Shown here one piece after another: positions 45,337 through 53,533 of a stretch of DNA of 64,000 nt. Under the pieces are notes generated by a model, which was not told the origin of the DNA, did not search any database, and worked only from the letters and a program-made list of their open reading frames with translations. Numbering within the stretch: the stretch's first letter is position 1; each line of letters opens with the position of its first letter. Source of the stretch: Erythrobacter sp. SD-21 (GTDB lineage Bacteria > Pseudomonadota > Alphaproteobacteria > Sphingomonadales > Sphingomonadaceae); the NCBI RefSeq assembly GCF_000181515.1, contig NZ_ABCG01000006.1:124001-188000 (forward strand). Reading direction: 5' to 3'. The position numbers and the translations under genes are program-made.

Positions 45337-47334
45337 TTGAACGCTGCCGCTCTTGCGCTGCTGCCAGCGAACCTTGCAGCGCAGGACGATCCCGTCGAGC
45401 AAGACGATACGCCCATTATTGTGGTGACGGGCGAGGGACTCGAAACGACGCCCGCTGCACCTGCCTACGATACGCAAGTCATCGACCGCGAGGTCATCCT
45501 CGGCACGGGTTCGGGGCGCATCGAGGACGCGCTGTCGACGGTAGCTGGTTTCCAGCAATTTCGCCGCTCGGACAGTCGCTCGTCGAACCCCAGCGCACAG
45601 GGCGCCACCCTCCGCGCCTTGGGTGGAAACGCGACAAGCCGCGCGCTGGTCCTCCTCGACGGCGTGCCGATGGCCGATCCCTTTTTCGGTTTCATTCCCT
45701 ATCCAGCCATCGCGCCAGAGCGGCTTTCGAGCGCGCGGGTCACGCGCGGCGGCGGTTCCGGGCCCTTCGGTGCAGGCGCCTTGGCTGGCACTATTGAGCT
45801 TGCCAGTGCCGATGCCCGTACCCTGGGTCCCTACGGCGGCCATGTCTATGTCAACGGGCGCGGCGAAAGCGAGAGCAGCGCGCACCTTGCCGGCGATCTC
45901 GGTTCCGGATTCGGTGTCGTTTCGGCGCGCTGGGACCGCGGGAAGGGCTTCTACACGACGCCGGAAGCCGACCGTGTCGATGCGACCGTCCGCGCCGCTT
46001 ACGACAGCTGGTCGGTCGAAGCGCGAGGCGTTGCCCCGATTGGCGACACGATCGAGTTGCAGGCGCGCGGCCTTGTCTATGACGACCGGCGGACCCTGCG
46101 CTTCGCGGGCGCCGACAGTTCGAGCAGCGGGCAGGATGCGAGCCTTCGGCTGGTGGGCCGGGGTACGTGGGAGTTCGACGCGCTCGCCTATCTGCAGGCC
46201 CGGAACTTCACCAATGTCGTCATCAGCTCGACCCGTTTCGTGCCCGTGCTTGACCAGCGGGCGACGCCTTCGACAGGTCTCGGCGGGAAGATCGAATTGC
46301 GGCCTCCGGTGGGCGAGGCGCATGTCTTGCGGCTGGGCCTCGATTACCGACGCAGCGAGGGCGAACTCTATGAAACCGCGCTCAGCGCCTTCACCGGCGA
46401 GGTGCGCGAACGGCGCAACGCGGGCGGCACGAATACGGATCTCGGACTGTTCGCCGAAAACGACTTCCTGCTGGGCGCACTCACACTGACCGCGGGTGCA
46501 CGGCTCGACCGCTATACGATCCGCGACGGCTTCTATATCGCGCGCGACCCCGAGGGGGCGCTGCTCGCCGAGGATAGTTTCGCCGATCGGTCGGGGTGGG
46601 AGCCTTCCTTCCGCGGCGGCGCCTTGTACGAGGCAGGAGCGGGCATCTCCCTGCGCGCCGCCGCCTATATGGGCCTGCGCCTGCCCACGCTGAACGAGCT
46701 CTACCGGCCCTTCGTGGTATTTCCGGTGACGACGCTGGCCAACGACGCGCTGGAGAACGAACGCCTGGAAGGGTTCGAGGTCGGGCTCGACGTAGCGCCG
46801 CATGAGGTCATCCGGATCGGGCTCACCGCCTTCGACAACAGAGTCAGGGATGCCGTCGCCAATGTGACGCTCGATCCCGTCACCCGCCAGCGACGCAATA
46901 TCGAGGCGATCCACGCGCGCGGTATCGAGGCGACGACGCGCATCGGGATGGGATCATGGGGTTTCGACGGCTCGCTCGCTTACACGGACGCCCGCGCTCT
47001 ACAGGAAGGGGCAGCCTTTGACGGCAACCGCCCCTCGCAGACACCCGCTTGGGTCGGTTCGGCCTCGGTGCGGTACAGTTTTTCACAAAGCGGCCTCGTC
47101 GCCCTTACCCTGCGCCGTGTGGGCAAGCAGTACGAGGACGATCTGGAAAGTGACGTGCTGCCTGCTGTCACCACGCTGGACGCATTTGCCCGTATTCCCG
47201 TCACGACGCGTTTCTCGATTGTCTTACGGGGCGAGAACCTGACCGACGCGACCATCGTCACCCGCAACCAGGGCGGATCGGTCGACCTCGGCACCCCGCG
47301 CACGCTCTGGGCGGGAGTGCGTTTCGGGCTCTAG
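45337..47334 (+). CDS. TonB-dependent receptor next to the type I secretion operon
   Basis: At least 665 residues. TonB box DDTPIIVVTGEGL near the mature start; plug with IDREVILGTGSGRIEDALST and RALVLLDGVPMADPFFGF, and SARVTRGGGSGPFGAGALAG; then a barrel ending AGVRFGL. The only usual start in frame is TTG at 45337, giving a signal (ALALLPANLAAQ) without basic residues; the frame is closed by TGA at 45247. A frameshift or odd start near 45252-45337 is therefore possible. Ligand unknown; relation to the protease is positional. Confidence 0.85.
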   Translation: MNAAALALLPANLAAQDDPVEQDDTPIIVVTGEGLETTPAAPAYDTQVIDREVILGTGSGRIEDALSTVAGFQQFRRSDSRSSNPSAQGATLRALGGNATSRALVLLDGVPMADPFFGFIPYPAIAPERLSSARVTRGGGSGPFGAGALAGTIELASADARTLGPYGGHVYVNGRGESESSAHLAGDLGSGFGVVSARWDRGKGFYTTPEADRVDATVRAAYDSWSVEARGVAPIGDTIELQARGLVYDDRRTLRFAGADSSSSGQDASLRLVGRGTWEFDALAYLQARNFTNVVISSTRFVPVLDQRATPSTGLGGKIELRPPVGEAHVLRLGLDYRRSEGELYETALSAFTGEVRERRNAGGTNTDLGLFAENDFLLGALTLTAGARLDRYTIRDGFYIARDPEGALLAEDSFADRSGWEPSFRGGALYEAGAGISLRAAAYMGLRLPTLNELYRPFVVFPVTTLANDALENERLEGFEVGLDVAPHEVIRIGLTAFDNRVRDAVANVTLDPVTRQRRNIEAIHARGIEATTRIGMGSWGFDGSLAYTDARALQEGAAFDGNRPSQTPAWVGSASVRYSFSQSGLVALTLRRVGKQYEDDLESDVLPAVTTLDAFARIPVTTRFSIVLRGENLTDATIVTRNQGGSVDLGTPRTLWAGVRFGL

Positions 47335-47549
47335 CCGGAGGGAACGGCCGGGTCTAGCGTAGGCGTCGCACCCTGTGGTCGATCCGCGCGGTGGAGGAGT
47401 GCATCACGGCCTGCATCAAGCAGGCAATGGCGGAGACGGAGTCCGCCGAACTGCCCTCCTAATGAGTTCTGATTCATCCGCGAAGCCGAAGAAAACCCGT
47501 TAGCTTCCGCGCCTTCGCTTCTTTCGTCGTTCAAATGCGTTCGATTGCG

Positions 47550-47595
47550 TTCCCATAAAACCCCGCTATTATCGGGGAACGGTTATGGGAACGGC
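47550..47595. repeat. Nested palindrome upstream of the integrase
   Basis: Perfect 11-base arms CGTTCCCATAA and TTATGGGAACG enclose an inner pair CCCCG/CGGGG with loop CTATTAT. Just before it TTCAAATGCG and TTCGATTGCG are near-identical direct repeats. It lies 60 bp before the integrase ATG; could be an integrase arm or regulatory site. The rest of 47335-47655 holds no gene. Confidence 0.65.
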
Positions 47596-47655
47596 TGTTG
47601 TTTCCGCTAATGTGGCAGTGCGCTGGCAGGTTTGATTCCCGCACAAGGAGGCGAA

Positions 47656-48903
47656 ATGCCGACGAAGCTTCACAATGCGCTTACGCCTCTCGCGGTGAAG
47701 AACGCCAAGCCTGGACGGCATGCCGATGGTAGCGGACTACATCTGCTGGTGAAGCCGACCGGCGCGCGATCATGGGTTTATCGCTTCATGCTCAACGGAA
47801 AGTCGCGGGACGTTGGTCTTGGCGCGGCTGGTCAAGGCGGCATGTCTCTTTCCGATGCGCGCGACAAGGCGGCGGCGCTTCGAGTGAAGGTCAAGGCCGG
47901 TATCGATCCGCTGCAAGAAAGGGACAGGCAAGCCGCTCAGGTGCTTGCGGCGGCTCAGGCTGCCAAGGTGGCCGGAACCACGTTCAAGGACGTCGCAGCG
48001 GCCTACATCGCTGCGAATGAGGAAAGCTGGCGCAACTCCAAGCATCGCCAGCAATGGCGCAACACGCTCAACACTTATGTTTATCCGGTGATCGGGGATT
48101 TGCCGGTTGCCGAAGTCGAAACTGCGCATGTGCTCAAAATCCTCGAACCAATCTGGAAAGGGAAGGCCGAAACTGCCAGCCGCATTCGCGGGCGGATTGA
48201 AACCGTGCTCGATAGCGCCAAGGCGCGCGGCTACAGCCAAGGGGAGAACCCAGCGCGCTGGCGGGGGCACCTTGCGCAAATCCTCCCCGCGCGCACCCGA
48301 CTCTCGCGCGGCCATCACAAGGCGCTGCCTTATCAGGAAATTCCGCCCTTCGTCCGCGCTCTGCACAAGCGGGAGGCAGTGGCGGCACTAGCACTGGAAT
48401 TTACGATCCTTACCGCTGCGCGCTCTGGCGAAGTGATTGGCGCGACTTGGACCGAGGTCGATCTGGACAAGGCAATCTGGACGATCCCAGCTAACCGCAT
48501 GAAGGCGGCGAAAGAGCACCGCGTGCCGCTATCCCCGCGCGCCGTTTCCATCCTCGAAAGCCTCCAGCCGCTTGGCGGTGTCTACCTGTTTCCCGGCGCG
48601 AAGGGCGGCAAGCTGTCCGGTATGGCCATGACGATGCTCATGCGTCGCATGAAGGTTGAAGCGACCGTGCACGGCTTCCGTTCGGGCTTCCGTGATTGGG
48701 CAGCCGAATGCACCGGCCTTGCGCATGACGTGGCCGAGATGGCCCTCGCCCACACGATCGAGAGCAAGGTCGAGCGGGCCTATCGGCGCGGCGACCTGCT
48801 CAACAAGCGGCGGCGGCTTATGGAGGATTGGGCCACTTATTGCGCGCAGGAGGGTAGGGCTGATGACCATGTGACGCCCATCAGAAAAGCGGACATTGCC
48901 TAA
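47656..48903 (+). CDS. Tyrosine recombinase / P4-type integrase
   Basis: 415 residues from an ATG preceded by a perfect AAGGAGG. N-terminal DUF4102-type arm-binding domain (HADGSGLHLLVKPTGARSWV), central core-binding domain (about 100-185) and a C-terminal catalytic domain with the R-H-R-H-Y set: TAARSGEV, HGFRSGFRDWAAE, MALAHT and VERAYRRGD. It looks intact. No excisionase, relaxase or phage structural genes follow, so it is either the end of a small island or a remnant. No tRNA abuts it. Confidence 0.9.
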   Translation: MPTKLHNALTPLAVKNAKPGRHADGSGLHLLVKPTGARSWVYRFMLNGKSRDVGLGAAGQGGMSLSDARDKAAALRVKVKAGIDPLQERDRQAAQVLAAAQAAKVAGTTFKDVAAAYIAANEESWRNSKHRQQWRNTLNTYVYPVIGDLPVAEVETAHVLKILEPIWKGKAETASRIRGRIETVLDSAKARGYSQGENPARWRGHLAQILPARTRLSRGHHKALPYQEIPPFVRALHKREAVAALALEFTILTAARSGEVIGATWTEVDLDKAIWTIPANRMKAAKEHRVPLSPRAVSILESLQPLGGVYLFPGAKGGKLSGMAMTMLMRRMKVEATVHGFRSGFRDWAAECTGLAHDVAEMALAHTIESKVERAYRRGDLLNKRRRLMEDWATYCAQEGRADDHVTPIRKADIA

Positions 48904-49086
48904 TGTCTGAAGTTGGGGAGGATAGCGGACGGTTCGAGCATATGCTAACGAAAGCCTTTGTCCGCGTGTCATAAACGTGTCTCACACCTCGCCTTTCATC
49001 ATCGGCGCGAGCATGACGGCAGCTTCCGCTTAAAGGGTTAGGGCGAATGGCTTTTTGGTATTTCGGTTCCTGGCTATAGGACCGCT

Positions 49087-50613
49087 ATGAGATGCAATTC
49101 ACAAGTTACGTTAGATCCGACGCTTGAGGGCGTGCTCGCAACTGCGCTCGACGCCGTCGTGGTCATGACGGGGCATGGCTTGGTTACCGGATGGAACAGC
49201 GTGGCGGAAGCTACATTCGGCTGGACTGCCGATGAGGCCCTCGGACGGAGTCTCGGCCAGTTGGTTGTTCCTCCCGAACACCGAGAGGCGCATCAAGAAG
49301 GACTATTGCGGCTTGCTGCGGGAGGAGAGCCTCACGTGATCAATCGCCGGATCGAGATTTCTGCGCTTCATCGCGATGGGCGTGAGTTTCCGGTCGAACT
49401 TTCCATTACCACCGCTCCGACGTCGGCTGGTGAGGTCTATGTCGGATTCATCAGGGACATAGCGAAGCGTCGCGAGGTGGAACAGAAGGTCGAACGCGAA
49501 GCTGTTACTAACCGACTTTTGTTCGAGGTGGCCAGCATGGCGGCTGACTCGGAGTCATTTAACGACGCATTGCGGAAAGCGCTGGGCGCCATTTGCGAGA
49601 TAACCACATGGCCTGTTGGGCACGCTTTTGTTGTCCCAGTGGGTAATCAGAAAACCGCACGTTCCTCGGGCGTCTGGTTTGAAATGCAATCGGGCATGGC
49701 GGATCAGCTCCGTGCCTTGACGGAAGATATAGAGTTCACACCGGGAGTGGGGCTCCCAGGAACGATCCTCCAATGCGGGGAGGCGCAATGGGTAACGGAC
49801 ACGGCTGCGGAAGATAATTTCGTACGCAAAGACTGCGGGTTCAGAGGAGCATTCGGCTTTCCGCTGAAAAGCGGTGGACGTATTGTCGCAATCCTCGAGT
49901 TTTTCTCCCAGTCGCCCGTCCAACCTGATCCAGCGACGCTAATGCTTGTCCAAGCTCTTGGCGAACAAGTGGGCCGCGTGTTTGAACGCTTGCGGACGCA
50001 CGACCATGAAACGCTGCTCCTTCATGAGTTAAACCATAGGATGAAAAACATCATAGCGGTTGTTCAGGCCGTCGCGCATCAGACTTTTCGGTCCGCAGCG
50101 ACGCTTCAGGAAGCGCAAAACATTCTTCAAGGGCGTTTGGTAGCGATCGCAAGAGCGCAAGATTTACTAATCTCGAAAAACATTCACGGGACTTCTCTGC
50201 AGCAATTAATTGAGGGATCAATTGCCGGCTCGGGCGTAGATTCGAAGAAAGTCTCGATTTGCGGCCCAGAAGTCCCTGTCTCTTCGCGCGATGCCGTCAC
50301 AATTTCCCTCGCAGTTCACGAGATGTGCACAAACTCAATGAAATACGGAGCTTTCTCAGATGCAGATGGTCAGGTCGACATCGAATGGGGCCTCGATGAA
50401 ATGCGCGAGAGCTTCTTTTTTAGCTGGACGGAAAGCGGCGGACCGACTGTCAAGCCACCTACCCGAAAGGGTTTCGGCAGCAGTTTGCTCGAGAAGGGCC
50501 TCGCCTCGGATTTAGGGGGTTCAATTACGCTGGACTACCGTCCCGAGGGCTTAGTGTGTCGGTTCGTCGGACCCGCTCCAAAGCTATTTACGGAGGCTCC
50601 CGTGCAACAATGA
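49087..50613 (+). CDS. PAS-GAF HWE-family histidine kinase
   Basis: 508 residues, soluble. PAS domain (about 10-130; VTGWNSVAEATFGWTADEALG), GAF domain (about 150-305; VGLPGTILQCGEAQWV, FGFPLKSGGRIVAILEFFS), then LLHELNHRMKNIIAVVQAVA with the acceptor His, VHEMCTNSMKYGAF and FSWTESGG (W-x-E). Third HWE kinase in the window. It follows the integrase by 183 bp and seems less GC-rich than neighbours, which may mean it arrived with it. No partner regulator nearby. Confidence 0.88.
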   Translation: MRCNSQVTLDPTLEGVLATALDAVVVMTGHGLVTGWNSVAEATFGWTADEALGRSLGQLVVPPEHREAHQEGLLRLAAGGEPHVINRRIEISALHRDGREFPVELSITTAPTSAGEVYVGFIRDIAKRREVEQKVEREAVTNRLLFEVASMAADSESFNDALRKALGAICEITTWPVGHAFVVPVGNQKTARSSGVWFEMQSGMADQLRALTEDIEFTPGVGLPGTILQCGEAQWVTDTAAEDNFVRKDCGFRGAFGFPLKSGGRIVAILEFFSQSPVQPDPATLMLVQALGEQVGRVFERLRTHDHETLLLHELNHRMKNIIAVVQAVAHQTFRSAATLQEAQNILQGRLVAIARAQDLLISKNIHGTSLQQLIEGSIAGSGVDSKKVSICGPEVPVSSRDAVTISLAVHEMCTNSMKYGAFSDADGQVDIEWGLDEMRESFFFSWTESGGPTVKPPTRKGFGSSLLEKGLASDLGGSITLDYRPEGLVCRFVGPAPKLFTEAPVQQ

Positions 50614-50717
50614 GCGGCGACCAACCCAGAGCGTTTTCCAGCGAACTCCTCTAGCTGTGAATGGCCCTAGTCGGGTCGTTTGCTGCCGGTCTGCTCCTAG
50701 CGCTTTGCCAGCCCCGC

Positions 50718-51839
50718 TCAGATAAACTCGACCGGCGTTCCCGTCGTCACGGCCTTGGCGAAGGCGGCGGCATCCCAATTGGTGAGCCGCACACATCCAT
50801 GACTAGCGCGCTTGGCGACCATTTGCGGATCGGGCGATCCGTGAATGCCGTAACCTTCCTTGCCGAGATCGATCCAGGTGCCGCCGACGGGATTGTTAGG
50901 GCCGGGAGGGATGATGAAAGTCTTGTCCGGCCCCCATTGCTGGTCGTCCGGATCGAAAGTGTAATTCGGAGCAGGCGCGATCGCCGCCACTTCCATCTGT
51001 CCGCTGGGGCTGGGAAAGTCCGAACTTCCGATGGTCGCGGGATAGCTGACTACGACATTACCCGCTTCGTCGAGTCCCGCCACGGTGTTCTCACCTTTGC
51101 GAACCTCGATCTTAGCGATGTCCGCATCGAGCGCGTTGTCGCCGTGGCTGACGATTACAAGCTGGGTTCCTGCCTCGGAAAAATTGGCGCCGGGATTGAG
51201 TGCGGACAGGAAATCTTGGTCCATGTGGAAACGCTCGGCCAGCATCTCTTTGGCATCGCGGTATCCCAACTTTTTCATTTCAGCCATTTCGGGAAATTCT
51301 TCCGGAATTTCGTAGAACTGGCGCGACACGTCCTTTTCGGTGATCGTGTAGGTGCGGAAGATGTCACCTCCGTGGTTGTCCATCAATGAGGCAAGCAGTT
51401 CACTGTCTACGCCGGTCCCGGGGGGCAGGCCATACGCTTTGCGATAATATTCGATCGCGCGCTCGGTATTGCCACCCATCCTTCCATCGATAACGCCCGG
51501 AGAGTGTCTGCTCTTGTCGAGCATAACCTGAATAGCGATCAGCTTCTTCGAGCGATCCCCCAGCATCGAAGAGGTAACGTTTTCGGGGAGGGTCAGCGAG
51601 AACCGCCCGTCCTGCTGGCTGGCCTCCTCCTGGCTGGCCGATTTCTCGTCGTCATAACCCTCCCGGTCGGTGAAATTGGCGGCGAATTCGTCTTCGTTTG
51701 CCGAACCATCGGGGGAAGAACGGTCACTCGGGTAATCGGTCTGAGATATGGCGGCGTTAGCCTCCTTAGTCGATCCATCGCCGCAGGAGGCGAGCGCGAG
51801 GATCGGTGCAGCGAGCGATGCTAGAAGAATGTTTTTCAT
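50718..51839 (-). CDS. L,D-transpeptidase (YkuD) lipoprotein
   Basis: 373 residues from MKNILLASLAAPILALASCG, a lipoprotein signal (Cys near 18). A peptidoglycan-binding-like domain (about 80-150; IAIQVMLDKSRHSPGVIDGR, NTERAIEYYRKAYGLP) precedes the YkuD catalytic domain (about 230-373) with HGSPDP and ASHGCVRLTN, which carries the catalytic Cys. It makes 3-3 crosslinks or attaches proteins to peptidoglycan. An EcfG-type promoter lies so close upstream that the message would be almost leaderless. Confidence 0.9.
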   Translation of the reverse strand: MKNILLASLAAPILALASCGDGSTKEANAAISQTDYPSDRSSPDGSANEDEFAANFTDREGYDDEKSASQEEASQQDGRFSLTLPENVTSSMLGDRSKKLIAIQVMLDKSRHSPGVIDGRMGGNTERAIEYYRKAYGLPPGTGVDSELLASLMDNHGGDIFRTYTITEKDVSRQFYEIPEEFPEMAEMKKLGYRDAKEMLAERFHMDQDFLSALNPGANFSEAGTQLVIVSHGDNALDADIAKIEVRKGENTVAGLDEAGNVVVSYPATIGSSDFPSPSGQMEVAAIAPAPNYTFDPDDQQWGPDKTFIIPPGPNNPVGGTWIDLGKEGYGIHGSPDPQMVAKRASHGCVRLTNWDAAAFAKAVTTGTPVEFI

Positions 51840-51847
51840 GCCCAAAG

Positions 51848-51872
51848 AACGACGTCCCCTGCGGGGTGTTCC
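51848..51872 (-). promoter_or_regulatory. EcfG-type promoter upstream of the L,D-transpeptidase
   Basis: On the minus strand GGAAC (51872-51868), 16 bases, CGTT (51851-51848). The ATG is only nine bases beyond the CGTT box, so transcription would begin at or next to the start codon. Confidence 0.7.
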
Positions 51873-52061
51873 GCTGCGGTTCCCCCGACCGCAACGGTTA
51901 CTAGCGGGTGAATTGCTCAGAATAAGAACAAGGCTAGCTCGATGCTAGCGTCACCTGCTGAATGGCCAAACCATGGGTCCGGCCCGGAACATCTAAACCG
52001 GTTCTTTTGGCAGGACGACCGTGTTGGTCGCGCCGCATAAGGAGATTACTAAAGGGGGGAG

Positions 52062-52210
52062 ATGAAGGACAAAACCAAAGGGATAGCGAATGAAGCGAAG
52101 CAGCATTCTGACGACCAGAAACCCGCGCTGAAGGGCGCGTTCCGGAACGCAAGGGGGAAGCGCAAAACCTCAAAGGCGAGGTGGAAGGTGAACTCGGCGA
52201 GAAGATTTGA
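52062..52210 (+). pseudogene. Frameshifted CsbD-like stress protein gene
   Basis: A strong ribosome site (AAAGGGGGGAG) precedes ATG and MKDKTKGIANEAKQ, a CsbD-type beginning. After about 16 codons the CsbD-like sequence continues in another frame, ending GEAQNLKGEVEGELGEKI and TGA at 52210, a typical CsbD end. The two halves join around 52105-52115 only with a frameshift. CsbD proteins are small hydrophilic stress proteins. Either a pseudogene, a sequencing error or, less likely, recoding. Confidence 0.6.
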
Positions 52211-52336
52211 ATTCGCAAAAACAGCAATGGGCGGGCCGCCATTTGGCTGCTGTTTGATTTAATCAAAGCCCGTGATCAGAGAGTCGGTTGCTACAATTTC
52301 AGAGATGCCTCTACCGGGGAAATCGCAGTTAACAGA

Positions 52337-52380
52337 GTCCGCAATCGGGTCGTTAGCCGTATGTCGGCTTTAAGCGCCCA
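52337..52380 (-). repeat. Dispersed intergenic repeat, copy B (inverted, partial)
   Basis: On the minus strand TGGGCGCTTAAAG followed by CGGCTAACGACCCGATTGCG and GAC. The conserved end faces the 3' end of the plus-strand csbD-like gene. It forms an inverted pair with copy C 30 bp away. Confidence 0.6.
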
Positions 52381-52410
52381 AGCCACCATTACCGGACAGA
52401 CTGCTATGGC

Positions 52411-52484
52411 CCCATTTTGTGAAGCTTTCACCGAGCTACCGATGCGCTAGGAGCAGACGGGCAGCTAACAACCCGATTGCAGAC
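52411..52484 (+). repeat. Dispersed intergenic repeat, copy C
   Basis: CCCATTTTGTGAAG, then TTCACCGAGCTACCGATGCG, then CAGCTAACAACCCGATTGCA and GAC. The conserved end is 77 bases from the stop of the minus-strand PRC-like gene. Apart from copies B and C, the gap 52211-52560 holds short GC-rich inverted arms (GGGCCG/CGGCCC near 52.5 kb) that may terminate that gene. Confidence 0.7.
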
Positions 52485-52560
52485 AAATCGACAAGGGCCG
52501 GACTGCCCGAAGACGGCCCGACCCAATTAGGGTACAGCGACCCCAGTCCTTGTCGATCCC

Positions 52561-53421
52561 TTACTCGGCGATCTCATCCGACGCGGGTTCCGGCGAGACT
52601 TCATCGCCGCTGGAAGCCGATCCGCTTCCCTCACCGGTGATCAGCGCGCTCCCGCTACCGGTGAGATTGTCAGCGGGGGTTGTGGTGGGGCCCTCGCGGG
52701 TGTTGACGACCAGCTCGCGGATCTCGCCCCTGCGCGTCGCAACGATGTCGCGGACATTGCCCAGCTGCTCGCCAGAGGGGAGGTTGACCGGCGTTTCAGG
52801 AGCGACGGCAAAGGCGCCTTCTCCATCCGCCGCCCCGCTGCCAACAACTTCGAGCATGCCGTTATCGAGCGAGCCTGCACCCGAAGCGGTACCTCTGGCT
52901 GCTCCTGCGACACTCCCGGCCTGTCCAGTAAGACCGGAGCCACGTTCGCGTGCTGCGCCGACTGCAGGGGTAGCTAGATTGCGGACGGTGGACACTCCGT
53001 TGCGGGCACGGCCCACGGTGTCACCGGCGGCGCTGCGAACCGCATCGGTACCGATCAGCTGGGCATTCGCGCCACCCGAACCCGAGGCACTGCTTGAACC
53101 CGATGCGTCGCTCGTAACCATACCGTTCGGCGTTTCGAGCAGCTGGCTGGTCGTCGCGTCAAGTCCGGCGTCAAGCGAGCGGTTGATCGAGACTTCACCG
53201 CTATCGCGATTCACATTCTGATCGCCACTGGTCGAAGCGTTGCCACGAGCGGCACCGCGAGTGGTCGAGCGGATACGATCGGTCGAGCTGCGCAGCGTCG
53301 TGTCGACCGTGCTGTTGATCGTGCCGGTCACGCCGCCGAGGCCGCCACCGCCCAGAATCTGGGCATGTGCGGGAGCCGCCATAAGGGTGAGTGCCGAAGC
53401 GGCGAGCATGAGATGTTTCAT
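52561..53421 (-). CDS. Secreted low-complexity protein with PRC-barrel-like segment (paralog 1)
   Basis: 286 residues, signal peptide ending APAHAQ. A long Gly/Ser/Ala/Thr-rich region (about 25-205) is followed by VNLPSGEQLGNVRDIVATRR and GEIRELVVN (about 211-240), a PRC-barrel-like strand pattern, and a Gly/Ser tail. Function unknown. A close paralog lies at 59473-60297. It has the GGATTAA-N15-CGTTTTCC promoter 63 bases upstream and lies just downstream of the subtilase gene, so it belongs with the ECF sigma locus. Confidence 0.75.
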   Translation of the reverse strand: MKHLMLAASALTLMAAPAHAQILGGGGLGGVTGTINSTVDTTLRSSTDRIRSTTRGAARGNASTSGDQNVNRDSGEVSINRSLDAGLDATTSQLLETPNGMVTSDASGSSSASGSGGANAQLIGTDAVRSAAGDTVGRARNGVSTVRNLATPAVGAARERGSGLTGQAGSVAGAARGTASGAGSLDNGMLEVVGSGAADGEGAFAVAPETPVNLPSGEQLGNVRDIVATRRGEIRELVVNTREGPTTTPADNLTGSGSALITGEGSGSASSGDEVSPEPASDEIAE

Positions 53422-53483
53422 TCTGTTTCCCTTTCTAGCTTTCTAGCGAATGCGAAATCTTCGCTTTCTGCATCCGCTTGAAA

Positions 53484-53513
53484 GGAAAACGGGCGAGGGG
53501 TTTCGCTTAATCC
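53484..53513 (-). promoter_or_regulatory. Candidate ECF promoter of PRC-like paralog 1
   Basis: Minus strand GGATTAA (53513-53507), 15 bases, CGTTTTCC (53491-53484), followed by TTTCAAGCGGATGCA. Shared with three other genes at exactly the same spacing. Confidence 0.7.
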
Positions 53514-53533
53514 AAGAAAACTCGAAAAACTTG

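Noticed and set aside
47625..47650. tRNA fragment marking the integrase attachment site (GGTTTGATTCCCGC)
   Set aside because: Resembles a T-arm, but there is no acceptor stem, and no matching tRNA gene copy could be placed in the window.
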